NCBI GenBank assembly: GCA_009844425.1
Contig: VYBN01000028.1
Location: 62,001 to 126,000 of the forward strand
Length of the DNA: 64,000 bases
Direction of reading: 5' to 3'
Origin: Gammaproteobacteria bacterium
GTDB taxonomy: Bacteria; Pseudomonadota; Gammaproteobacteria; Steroidobacterales; Foliamicaceae
Below, one piece after another: positions 57,142 to 64,000 of this stretch. A model generated the notes under the pieces. It was not told the DNA's origin. It saw nothing but the letters and a program-made list of their open reading frames with translations, and ran no database searches. The first letter of the stretch is position 1. Every line of letters begins with the position of its first letter. A program made the position numbers and the translations under genes.

Positions 57142-58317
57142 CTACTCGTTTGCTTGCCAGACCAGTTCGGGGGGATGGAAGTGCAGTGTTTTGCGCAGGA
57201 TTCTGCGCAGGTTCCAGGGGCCGAAGGGTGATGCGGCTAAGAGTGTGCGGCACATCGCCAGCGCGCGCTGCTCCCATTGAAAAATGTTTCCGTAGTGCCA
57301 TGAAAGCCTTGTGATCGTCGCTGTTCGCAGGCGACGTCTGTTCTCATAGTCCCTCAATCCGGGTCCCGGGTCTGTCGCGCGCGGAAGGCTGTCTGCGAGG
57401 ACGACCGCGTCCTCAAGGGCCATGCAGGCTCCCTGGCCAAAGGTCGGGGCCATCGGATGGGCAGCGTCGCCGATCAGGCTGACTCGGCCTTGCCCCCACT
57501 GCTTGTCCGGGGGACGGTCAAGAATTTCGTCGACGAGAATCCTCTCCGGGTGGGTTCCGACGATCATTGCACCGAGCTCCGCGGGCAGTTCCCTGGAGAC
57601 TGATCGAAGAAACGCCATGTGATCGTACTCGGCTTCCGCCCAGGCGGCATCGGACGGCTTGTTCCGACACAGGAACCAATAGGCCTCGCCCGGCCTGACC
57701 TCGGGAAACACACCGAGCTGAATTCCGGGAAGCAGCAGCGAGACAACCTCGCGCTTCGTGATCCCGGGCGTTGGGGCCATGCCCCGATAGCAGTAGTACC
57801 GTGCAGAGCGAAGTTTCTGGCTTCCGAACAATGACGACCGGACTACCGAACGGACGCCATCCGCGCCGATCGCAATCTCTCCCGCGGCCTCCGTGCCATC
57901 GGCGAAACGAAGCGTTACGCCGTTCCGGTCCTGTGCGACACCGACACACTCCTTCGCGGTATGCACCTGGTCCGTATCCAGCGCGTCAAGCAGCATTCGC
58001 TGCAAATCGGCCCGATGCAATGCGAGTGACGGCGCGCCGCACGCGCGGGAGATTGCCTCCACGTCGATTGAAGACATCGGCAACCCTTTGGCGGACAGGA
58101 CGTTGATCCGGTGCATTTCCGAGCCCAGCGATCGAACCTGCTTGCCCAGCCCCAGGCTCTCGAGCGCCATGATGGCGTTCGACCATATCGTTACCCCGGC
58201 CCCCACCTCGCGAATCTCCCCGGCCCGTTCAAAAACCCGGGCATTGATGCCTGCGCGGCGCAAGGCTGCGGCCGCCGCCAGACCACCGATTCCACCACCG
58301 ACTATCAGCACCGTCAT
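57142..58317 (-). CDS. FAD-dependent monooxygenase
   Basis: A 391-aa group A flavin monooxygenase. GGGIGGLAAAAAL (7-19) is the FAD Rossmann motif, GADGVRSVVRSSLF the DG motif (about 152-165), and GDAAHPMAPTFGQGACMALEDA near 290 the second FAD site. It would hydroxylate an aromatic substrate. Its start overlaps the HMCES/YedK stop by ATGA, an unusual partner. Only about 30-35% similarity is apparent to the monooxygenase at 46650, so they are not recent duplicates. ATG 58317. Confidence 0.88.
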   Translation of the reverse strand: MTVLIVGGGIGGLAAAAALRRAGINARVFERAGEIREVGAGVTIWSNAIMALESLGLGKQVRSLGSEMHRINVLSAKGLPMSSIDVEAISRACGAPSLALHRADLQRMLLDALDTDQVHTAKECVGVAQDRNGVTLRFADGTEAAGEIAIGADGVRSVVRSSLFGSQKLRSARYYCYRGMAPTPGITKREVVSLLLPGIQLGVFPEVRPGEAYWFLCRNKPSDAAWAEAEYDHMAFLRSVSRELPAELGAMIVGTHPERILVDEILDRPPDKQWGQGRVSLIGDAAHPMAPTFGQGACMALEDAVVLADSLPRATDPGPGLRDYENRRRLRTATITRLSWHYGNIFQWEQRALAMCRTLLAASPFGPWNLRRILRKTLHFHPPELVWQANE

Positions 58318-59060
58318 GTCTGGATCGGTTCCAGCACGCGGGCGTCGTTGTAGTTCGGGTTGTTGACGGCGGTGGAGACGGGCCAGGCCTCCAGGGCCTC
58401 GGAGGATACGGCGGCGACGCTGTCCATGGCCGACTTTGCGGGCGTCTCAAGCCAGGCCTTCTGCGCTTCCGGCGGCAGTATCAACGGCATGCGGTGGCGG
58501 TTGCGGCCGGCGTTGTGAATGCCGCGCATCAGTTCGTTTGCGGGCAGCGTCACGATCGTGCAGGACAGGACCTCCGTGCCGTCGCTCGCGCGTGAGCTCT
58601 CCCAGAGTCCGCCGAACGCGAACCCGCCCTGCCCCTTCAGCCGGATATGCCAGGGCTGCTTGGTCCTGAAGCCGGGCCGCGCCTGCCATTCGTAGAACCC
58701 GGTGGCGTAGATCAGGCACCGCTGCTCGCGCTTCCAGGCGTTGCGGTACGCGTTCTTGTCCGCCATCTCCTCGGAGCGCGCATTGGCGGTGCTGTACTTC
58801 GGCACTTCGCCTCGCGCCCACACCGGGATCAGCGGCCAGATGGCATCTTCGCCGACCAGCTCGTCGCCACGCTGCAGGACGATCGGCACGCGCGTGATGC
58901 GCCGGGGCGAGGCGCGCTTCGACCCGGCGGGAAGCGGCGGTTCGGAAGGGCTGATGTTGTAGCGCGGCTCGAACCCCGCGTCATCAATGATCGAGTAAAG
59001 GACATCGAGCGCGTCCATCCACGCCCTGGGATCGGTGATGATGTTGAATCGCCCGCACAC
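58314..59060 (-). CDS. HMCES/YedK SOS-response abasic-site protein
   Basis: A 248-aa SRAP-domain protein that crosslinks to abasic sites in single-stranded DNA and shields them. The catalytic Cys2 (MCGRF) is exposed after Met removal. Asn93 (TANARSE), Glu124 (GFYEW) and the His of NRHRMP complete the site. It is the full family length. The first gene of a coupled pair with the flavin monooxygenase (ATGA overlap), possibly due to gene shuffling. ATG 59060. Confidence 0.93.
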   Translation of the reverse strand: MCGRFNIITDPRAWMDALDVLYSIIDDAGFEPRYNISPSEPPLPAGSKRASPRRITRVPIVLQRGDELVGEDAIWPLIPVWARGEVPKYSTANARSEEMADKNAYRNAWKREQRCLIYATGFYEWQARPGFRTKQPWHIRLKGQGGFAFGGLWESSRASDGTEVLSCTIVTLPANELMRGIHNAGRNRHRMPLILPPEAQKAWLETPAKSAMDSVAAVSSEALEAWPVSTAVNNPNYNDARVLEPIQT

Positions 59061-59098
59061 GCTGACGCCCGAATTTATTTCTCAGGTGGCCGGGGCGC

Positions 59099-60031
59099 TC
59101 AGACTTTTTCGGGCGTTCGCTTCTGCGGGTATTCGGTCCACAGATTCAGCCGCCCTTCCCACGGCGCCTCGGAATCGAAGATGGTGGGATGCACAGCCTC
59201 GACCAGTTTCCGGTCCGAGACTGAAATCGCGTCCCGGTTCGGGAGCTTCATGCCGTTGGTGTTCCAGACGAGGAAGCCGGGCCGCTGCCCCATGAGCAGC
59301 CAGGGCCACCAGATCATGGACTGATTGAGCGAATAGGTGGCCGACGCCCTGGCGATGGACGGGTCGGCGAGCTCGCGAGCCAGTCCGTTGCTGGTCGTCT
59401 TCTCCGAGTACAGGAGGTCCGGGCCGGAGTATTCGAGCGGCCAGTTCTCCGGATCGAGCGGATGCTTGAGGTAAACGCCGGCGGAATACCGCGAGGTCCA
59501 GACCCGTTCGCCGGCCTGCGACCACTCCATCGCGAACGGGTTGTCGGGGCCGTACCGTGAAAACAGGGAACCGTCGGCGCGCAGGAACGAAGGTCCCTGG
59601 TCCGTCCACAGCGTCTGACCGCGCCCTTCCCGTTGATGAAAGGGACGTACCGTGCGGCCGTTGAGCGGGTTCACGAACGACTCGAGCGGTTCGGTTTCTC
59701 CCTGCCCGTGATAGACGGTGGCTTCCCAGATGCTGATGCGATGGCCTTCCGGCACAACCTCGACCTGACGGCGAATGACCGTGGTGCTGTCGACCAGCCG
59801 AACCGGAGCGCTGCCGGGAACCACGGCTTCCATCGTGCCCTTGTACATATGGAAGATGGTGTCGTCCTCGAGGCTGGCCAGGATCTTGATAAACGCGCGG
59901 ACATGCGACGCGGTCGTCGGAAACTCCAGCCGCGGAGGCGGTGATGCAGCGTCCGCGCGATCGGGAACGAAAAACGAAGTTGCAGCGGCGCCGGCGGTTG
60001 CGAGCGCGGTTCGGCGGGTCAGTAGGGTCAT
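59099..60031 (-). CDS. DUF1838 family protein, exported
   Basis: A 310-aa second member of the DUF1838 family. Its N-terminus TLLTRRTALATAGAAATSFF is a Tat-type signal ending near residue 28. Shared features with the copy at 10585-11622 are a Trp-rich SMIWWPWLLMGQ motif, DEDTIFHMYKGT-like openings, SRYGPDNPFAMEWS, and C-terminal LWTEYPQ. It lacks the lipobox of that copy. The start overlaps the NAD-binding gene stop by ATGA, suggesting shared function. The function of DUF1838 is unknown. Confidence 0.75.
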   Translation of the reverse strand: MTLLTRRTALATAGAAATSFFVPDRADAASPPPRLEFPTTASHVRAFIKILASLEDDTIFHMYKGTMEAVVPGSAPVRLVDSTTVIRRQVEVVPEGHRISIWEATVYHGQGETEPLESFVNPLNGRTVRPFHQREGRGQTLWTDQGPSFLRADGSLFSRYGPDNPFAMEWSQAGERVWTSRYSAGVYLKHPLDPENWPLEYSGPDLLYSEKTTSNGLARELADPSIARASATYSLNQSMIWWPWLLMGQRPGFLVWNTNGMKLPNRDAISVSDRKLVEAVHPTIFDSEAPWEGRLNLWTEYPQKRTPEKV

Positions 60032-60867
60032 GGGCTTCCTCTCAACTGGGCTTCGGTGACGCGCGGCATCGGGCCGCAGGCCGGGACGTTTCCGGAAACG
60101 ACGGGACCTTCATTCGCGCGCTTGCAGATCCAGTGGTCGACCTGCGGCTTGATCGTGGGATCGTCGATGATGAAGGTCTTGTTCAGGCAGCGCTCGGCGC
60201 CGATGCAGGCAACGATCTGCTCGTTCAGATCGACGCGCAGCACGCCGCCGAACTTCGTCAGGTCCGTCGTCATGTAGGACGTGCCGCTGCGCTTGTCGGC
60301 ATCGGGATGAAACGGGTTGGACGGAATCAGCACGCCGACGCGGATGATCGTGTAGGGCACGCCCGAGTCCCGGAGGATATGCTCGGACCGGTTCATGTCC
60401 TGCGACAGCTCATACAGCGGCGGGCTCAGCGGGCAGTCCTCCCTGGGGTTTTCGCCGCAACCGCCGCCGATACTGATGAATTGTTTTATCCCTAAGCGCT
60501 TGGCCCAGGGGACAAAGTTCTCGTACATCTGCGTATAGCTTGCCTCGGTGCCGGGCCAGACCTGCACGGTCTCGAACATCACGTCGAATTGCTGGCCCTC
60601 AAGGGCGGCTGCCACCTCATCCGCTTTCATCGCGTCGCCGACCACGTAGTCCACCGGCACGCCCTCCAGCTTGGAACGGTCGGTGGTGGCCCGCACAAAC
60701 GCCGTGACCTGATCACCCCGCTCGATCAACATCCTGGCAACCGCCGATCCCGCATGCCCCGCCCCGCCAATGATCAACACGCGCTGCTCCGCCGTCGCCG
60801 CGCTCGAGACGACCAAGGCAATCGCCGCAGCAACGCAAAGCCTAGGTCTCAGCCTAAATCCCGGCAT
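60028..60867 (-). CDS. NAD(P)-binding epimerase/dehydratase-like protein, exported
   Basis: A 279-aa atypical SDR-type protein with a signal peptide (about 1-26, SSAATAE) then VLIIGGAGHAGSAVARML (31-48), the NAD-binding motif GGxGHxG, and SIGGGCGENPRED near the centre. Family is NmrA/NAD-dependent epimerase-like. Export of such a protein is unusual. The stop overlaps the DUF1838 start (ATGA), so the two act together. ATG 60867 lies 5 bp from the small-protein stop at 60870. Confidence 0.82.
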   Translation of the reverse strand: MPGFRLRPRLCVAAAIALVVSSAATAEQRVLIIGGAGHAGSAVARMLIERGDQVTAFVRATTDRSKLEGVPVDYVVGDAMKADEVAAALEGQQFDVMFETVQVWPGTEASYTQMYENFVPWAKRLGIKQFISIGGGCGENPREDCPLSPPLYELSQDMNRSEHILRDSGVPYTIIRVGVLIPSNPFHPDADKRSGTSYMTTDLTKFGGVLRVDLNEQIVACIGAERCLNKTFIIDDPTIKPQVDHWICKRANEGPVVSGNVPACGPMPRVTEAQLRGSP

Positions 60868-60869
60868 TC

Positions 60870-61025
60870 TCAACGTTTTTTAATCAGGCCGTGGCCCGGA
60901 CTACGTGCTCGGGCACGCGGCTTAGCAACACTGCCCGCTTTTGCCTTCGTCAACTTCTTCTCCGTCTTCGGTTTCCGAAGGTACGGGTCCTTGACCGATT
61001 TTGAAAAGTCGTATGAGTCTTTCAT
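60870..61025 (-). CDS. 51-aa basic protein sharing its N-terminus with the AbiEii tail
   Basis: A 51-aa protein starting MKDSYDFSKSVKDPYLRKPK, 18 of 20 residues identical to the last 20 of the toxin at 55368-56462. The rest is a basic tail (about 13 Lys/Arg among 31 residues). The MKDxYDFSxxxxxPY start is a known opening of small antitoxins. The ATG overlaps the nucleotidyltransferase stop by ATGA, and a short basic partner suits an antitoxin or nucleic-acid binder. The stop lies 2 bp before the next start. Confidence 0.75.
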   Translation of the reverse strand: MKDSYDFSKSVKDPYLRKPKTEKKLTKAKAGSVAKPRARARSPGHGLIKKR

Positions 61026-61027
61026 CG
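60966..61027. repeat. 62-bp shared segment, copy 2 (start of the 51-aa gene)
   Basis: 59 of 62 positions match 55371-55432. Differences change Glu to Lys and Asn to Asp in the encoded peptide; one substitution is silent. Here the segment begins the reading frame at ATG 61025, whereas in copy 1 it is the C-terminus of a 364-aa protein. Confidence 0.92.
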
Positions 61028-61690
61028 TAAATCGTGTTTTCTTGCGGCATCTTCGTCTCCGATGAGCACAAGGTGTTCGCCCTCGATTACGCGGGTCAAG
61101 AATGGGTTGCGGGCGGCTCGCCTGCGGTCGAACTCCGCAGGGGTGTAGAGAGTTGGGTTGATCTTACGAGCCAGGTTGGCTTCGACAGTGGCAAGCGCCT
61201 CAAACAGCGCCTCCAGCGTCAAATCATCGGCTACGACCAGAAGATCGATATCGCTACTTGCGGTGTCCGTTCCTTTCGCCACGGAGCCGTAGATCATGGC
61301 GAGCGCAATTCTCTCGGCGAGCGGTGCGAGAGCCTGCCGGATAGGCTCCGTCATCGCGACAGTTTTGCGCACCATCGCGCAAAGTTCATCGAATACGGGG
61401 CAGTCGGGGTTCGCCTGGAAGTGCTTCTGCCTGCCGATGTGCTTCACATTAACCAGGCCGCTTGAGACGAGCCGCTTCAGTTCGCGCTGAACAGCGCCCG
61501 AGCCGGAGCCGGTAAGCCGGATCAACTCGCTGGCGAAGAAGCTGCGCACCGGCTGGCCGAACAGCAGCGCCAGAACACGCTGCTGGGTAGTGGTAAAAAG
61601 CGCGTCGGCAAGACCGGTCGGCGCGTCTGAGCGACGGATCGCCTTGCCTCTGGCCGGGAGTGTTGAAGCTGTCCTGCCCATTGCGGGCAT
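61022..61690 (-). CDS. HTH-fused MNT-type nucleotidyltransferase
   Basis: A 222-aa protein with an N-terminal winged helix (QRVLALLFGQPVRSFFASELIRLTG, about 37-61, then QRELKRLVSSGLVNVKHIGRQKHF) and a C-terminal polymerase-beta nucleotidyltransferase with GSVAKG (135-140) and SDIDLLVV (146-153). It is likely to be a self-regulating toxin or antitoxin of the MNT group. Its start (ATG 61690 or 61681) lies inside a 40-bp palindrome (61673-61712) that is the likely operator. Coupled by ATGA to the 51-aa gene. Confidence 0.85.
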   Translation of the reverse strand: MPAMGRTASTLPARGKAIRRSDAPTGLADALFTTTQQRVLALLFGQPVRSFFASELIRLTGSGSGAVQRELKRLVSSGLVNVKHIGRQKHFQANPDCPVFDELCAMVRKTVAMTEPIRQALAPLAERIALAMIYGSVAKGTDTASSDIDLLVVADDLTLEALFEALATVEANLARKINPTLYTPAEFDRRRAARNPFLTRVIEGEHLVLIGDEDAARKHDLR

Positions 61691-61712
61691 ATTATTGCCC
61701 AGAATGGGCAGG
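61673..61712 (-). promoter_or_regulatory. 40-bp near-perfect palindrome over the HTH-nucleotidyltransferase start
   Basis: CCTGCCCATTGCGGGCA (61673-61689) and TGCCCAGAATGGGCAGG (61696-61712) pair at 15 of 17 positions, with TATTAT between. Each arm contains two inverted TGCCC words, so four half-sites are arranged symmetrically. The start codon lies within the left arm. Operator use is inferred. Confidence 0.75.
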
Positions 61713-61732
61713 ATACAAGCCCATCGCTATTG

Positions 61733-63319
61733 CTAATCGACGATACGGTCGCGGAAGGCGGTTTGTTTTTCCACGAAGGGCTCGCGCCAGTCGGGGAAGG
61801 CGTCGCGGAATCTCCGGTTGCGCCCGCCGTAGTAGACCAGCGCCTTGCCGGTGCCGCCGTTCCACAGGTCGAAAACGGGATCGGAATACTCGGAAAAGAA
61901 CGCCGTCAGGCGTGCATCCAGGTCCGCAACAACCTCCGCAAACGCCGGATCGTCGACGAGATTCCTGGTCTCGCCCGGATCGCTGGTCATGTCGTAGAGC
62001 TCGTTTGGCGACGCCAGGAAGCGTTTGGTGTATTTCCACTGCCGGGTCTGGATCACCCGGGTGGAGATGTATTCGAAGAAAACCTCGTCTTCCCAGGCCA
62101 CGTCCTGGCCGCGCAGCATCGGCGCAAAGCTCTCTCCGGGAGAATTGGCGATCTCCAGATGGCCAAGACCCAGGTATTCGAGCAAAGTCGGCAACAGATC
62201 GAACTGATTGACCATGGCGGTTTCCGTCGCACCCGCTTCGATGCGGCCGGGATGGCGAAAGATCAACGGCACTTGCATGTTCGCGTTGTAGGCCGGCTCA
62301 GGTTCGCCCCAGGACGAATTGCCCCATAGGCCAAGCTGTCCCCAGCTTGATCCCTGGTCGGCGAGAAACACCACCAACGTGTCGTCGCGCAGGCCCAGTT
62401 CATCCAGAGCCGCCAAAACCGTGCCGATGCCCTCGTCCACATGCGTCATTTCCGCAGCGATGTTGATCATGGCCGTTGAGTTGTTGAGCGCATCGATGGC
62501 CGACCAGGGATAGGTTCCGCCCTCGGTCGGCTCGGGCGCGGGAGCCGTATTGTTCCTGGCCCATTCCCGCATGTACGGGTGCACCCGGTTCTGCGGCATG
62601 GCGGGAACGTTGTCCTCGTAGTAGTCCGCGTGGCGGGAGACCGGCGGTTGATTCACCGTGGGCGGCAGGATGTACGGCCCGTTGTAGGACAGCCAGAGGA
62701 AGAACGGACGCCGCGCTCCCTTAGCCGGTTCTTCTTCCTTGTAGTGAACAAGGAAGTCGACCGCCCGGCGGGACCAGAAGTCGGTGAGATGTTCGTCCCG
62801 GTCGAGCACGTTATAGGTCTCGCCGTTATCGAAGATCTGCGCATCGACGAAACTGGATGTATGGCCACCGTGGAACGTGGTCCACCACTGAAACCCGAGC
62901 TGGGGTTTCTCATGCCGGCCCAGGTGATACTTCCCGACCAGCCCGGTGTAATAGCCGGCGTCGGCCAACGTCTGCGGCAGGTTGCGGAATTCTTCAATGG
63001 CGGCATAGTCCTCCACCGCGTAACGGGCAGGCAGTCCGTTGTGCACGCCATTGGCCGACGGAATCAGCCCGGTCATCAGCACCGCACGCGACGGCGAGCA
63101 CACACCGGAGGCAGCGTAGGCATGAGCGAACAGCAAACCGTCGCGCGCCAGCTGATCGATATTGGGCGTCCTGATGTCCCGATTGCCATACGCCCCAAGC
63201 AGGTTGGGGCTCTGGTTGTCGGTCATGATGAGAAGGACGTTGGGGCGGTCCTGGGCCGTGGCGCCAGTCGCGAAAAAGGCTGCCAGGCAGGCAGTTGCAT
63301 AGACCATGCGAAAGGTCAT
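61733..63319 (-). CDS. Exported sulfatase
   Basis: A 528-aa arylsulfatase-type enzyme with a signal peptide (1-23, ATGATAQ). The formylglycine motif is CSPSR (Cys74-Arg78), with metal-binding DN (34-35) in IMTDNQSP. VVFLADQGSSWGQ is the second metal site, with DQ in place of the usual DN or DH. It could desulfate polysaccharides or phenols, relevant for marine habitats. A formylglycine-generating enzyme is not in this window. ATG 63319. It starts 1 nt after the BrnA-like ORF stop. Confidence 0.9.
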   Translation of the reverse strand: MTFRMVYATACLAAFFATGATAQDRPNVLLIMTDNQSPNLLGAYGNRDIRTPNIDQLARDGLLFAHAYAASGVCSPSRAVLMTGLIPSANGVHNGLPARYAVEDYAAIEEFRNLPQTLADAGYYTGLVGKYHLGRHEKPQLGFQWWTTFHGGHTSSFVDAQIFDNGETYNVLDRDEHLTDFWSRRAVDFLVHYKEEEPAKGARRPFFLWLSYNGPYILPPTVNQPPVSRHADYYEDNVPAMPQNRVHPYMREWARNNTAPAPEPTEGGTYPWSAIDALNNSTAMINIAAEMTHVDEGIGTVLAALDELGLRDDTLVVFLADQGSSWGQLGLWGNSSWGEPEPAYNANMQVPLIFRHPGRIEAGATETAMVNQFDLLPTLLEYLGLGHLEIANSPGESFAPMLRGQDVAWEDEVFFEYISTRVIQTRQWKYTKRFLASPNELYDMTSDPGETRNLVDDPAFAEVVADLDARLTAFFSEYSDPVFDLWNGGTGKALVYYGGRNRRFRDAFPDWREPFVEKQTAFRDRIVD

Positions 63320-63320
63320 G

Positions 63321-63512
63321 CTATTTGCTCTGTGCGCGCACGTAGCTCTCAAGCACGCGGGTCATCCGGGATTGATAGCCTTTCCCGGATGCCCTGAAGT
63401 AGGCGAACACAGAACGCTCCACGCACGAGGCGACCTTGACTGCTATGATCCTGCCACTCTTGGACTCCGGTACACAAGCTCCGCCACGGAAATCAGGCCA
63501 GTGAACGGACAC
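63321..63512 (-). CDS. BrnA-like antitoxin fragment or small protein
   Basis: A 63-codon frame. Its second half, SVFAYFRASGKGYQSRMTRVLESYV, matches the RHH core of BrnA/CopG-type antitoxins (V..WFRAQGKGYQTRIN.VLRAYV). The first part (SVHWPDFRGGACVPES) does not, and the usual LRLD..V strand reads VKVASCVERSV. It overlaps the start of the ApeA-like gene at 63501-63512. It is probably a truncated antitoxin kept by chance next to the sulfatase. Confidence 0.45.
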   Translation of the reverse strand: MSVHWPDFRGGACVPESKSGRIIAVKVASCVERSVFAYFRASGKGYQSRMTRVLESYVRAQSK

Positions 63513-64000
63513 TTTACTTTTCCATCAAGGGAAACCCTGAGCGGCTCACTTGATGTACAAGAATCAGGCAGCGTTCTATCCGTGTGGGGAGCCTCCGGTG
63601 AATTGGCGTTTTCGGACGCAGATGTTATTGCCGGATTTCTGGCCAATCAGACACCAGTAGCGCTTATGGGCTGCTTTCCTGTCTCCCGAAAGATGTCCAT
63701 AGGACCAAATGGTCCCTCTTGGTCCTACGAAATTCTGCCGCACCACGTAGTCATTGGAACTAGCGAGATTTCGTATCCGGACGAAATAATCGAAAAGGTC
63801 GTATTTGAATTTGATGATGCCTTTTTCTTGTTCAAAAACGATGCCATCGACATCTTGATGCCGGACCCCGCTCAACTCAGCGAATTCATATCTTCGCAAG
63901 ATGATCAGTCCACTCACCCAGTCCAAGTGGGGGATCATCCGGTTGTTTCTTATTACACCGACGCGAACGCGGGTAAGATTTTTTCTGCAGAAACCGTGAT
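63501..64000 (+). CDS. ApeA-like (HEPN abortive-infection) N-terminal domain, partial at right edge
   Basis: The plus frame from GTG 63501 is open to the window end (166 codons). It reads VNGHFTFPSRETLSGSLDV, then a segment with TPVALMGCFPVSRKM, SYEILPHHVVIGTS and KVVFEFDDAFFLF. The order of a GxFxLP-like opening, a G.L strand, a VALxGCFP strand, HxVxxG, then FEFDD fits the ApeA N-terminal domain found before a HEPN RNase in anti-phage proteins. The C-terminal HEPN part would lie beyond 64000, so it cannot be checked. Lower GC than the neighbouring sulfatase, in line with a mobile gene. Confidence 0.6.
   Translation, partial: MNGHFTFPSRETLSGSLDVQESGSVLSVWGASGELAFSDADVIAGFLANQTPVALMGCFPVSRKMSIGPNGPSWSYEILPHHVVIGTSEISYPDEIIEKVVFEFDDAFFLFKNDAIDILMPDPAQLSEFISSQDDQSTHPVQVGDHPVVSYYTDANAGKIFSAETV

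Noticed and set aside
63576-63938. Minus-strand open frame at the right edge
   Set aside because: It is antisense to the ApeA-like frame, which has better composition and motif support.

Overview
The window looks like a high-GC gammaproteobacterial chromosome segment. The evidence is a two-arm tmRNA encoding the tag ANDDNYALAA, divergent orn/rsgA neighbours, a directly coupled dnaX-recR pair, a DUF1249 (YqiB-type) protein, a YbdG-type MscS channel and a Prc/Tsp protease. Four TonB-dependent receptors, a TRAP transporter, a sulfatase, several hydrolases and FAD monooxygenases, and many Tat/Sec-exported enzymes suggest a heterotroph scavenging organic compounds, possibly marine or host-associated. 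That habitat is inference. GTGA/ATGA stop-start overlaps are very common, so many pairs are translationally coupled.

Layout. 0-6.5 kb: 5' part of a TonB receptor, then a leftward operon fic - alpha/beta hydrolase - dctPQM. 6.6-9.2 kb: a gene graveyard beside the 3' end of ssrA, with an ion-channel pore fragment, a frameshifted antitoxin plus truncated PIN toxin, an intact AbiEii-like nucleotidyltransferase pair and an IS30 transposase stub. 9.2-26 kb: mostly housekeeping genes (ssrA, fieF-like, ybdG-like, prc, orn, rsgA, recR, dnaX) with small membrane proteins, a nitrilase-family enzyme and a DUF1838 protein. 26-36 kb: an amidohydrolase, an FAD oxidoreductase, and a leftward uptake/hydrolase cluster with two TonB receptors. 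36-43 kb: a VapBC pair, pyrF, ilvA and small stress/thioesterase genes. 43-46.5 kb: a DNA methyltransferase with a PD-(D/E)xK nuclease, then ParDE. 46.5-55 kb: an FAD monooxygenase, a zinc-homeostasis cluster (zur, merC-like, a Zur-like box, a znuD-like receptor), an NhaC-family antiporter, aspartate dehydrogenase and a flavoprotein. 55-64 kb: AbiEi/AbiEii, a monooxygenase coupled to an HMCES/YedK protein, a second DUF1838 protein coupled to an NAD-binding protein, an HTH-nucleotidyltransferase coupled to a 51-aa protein, a sulfatase, a BrnA-like small ORF, and the start of an ApeA-like (anti-phage HEPN) gene at the right edge.

Most unusual signals. (1) Five long hairpins have a related ~50-nt apex, but their outer stem arms have a different sequence in each copy while staying almost perfectly self-complementary. 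Four of them sit at gene 3' ends. (2) A 62-bp segment (59/62 identical) encodes the C-terminal tail of AbiEii at 55.4 kb and the N-terminus of a free-standing 51-aa protein coupled to another nucleotidyltransferase at 61.0 kb. (3) A perfect 32-bp inverted repeat spans the orn-rsgA gap and supplies the rsgA start codon. (4) Three nucleotidyltransferase modules lie close to VapBC, ParDE, restriction-modification and ApeA-like genes. No tRNA, rRNA or CRISPR array was seen.
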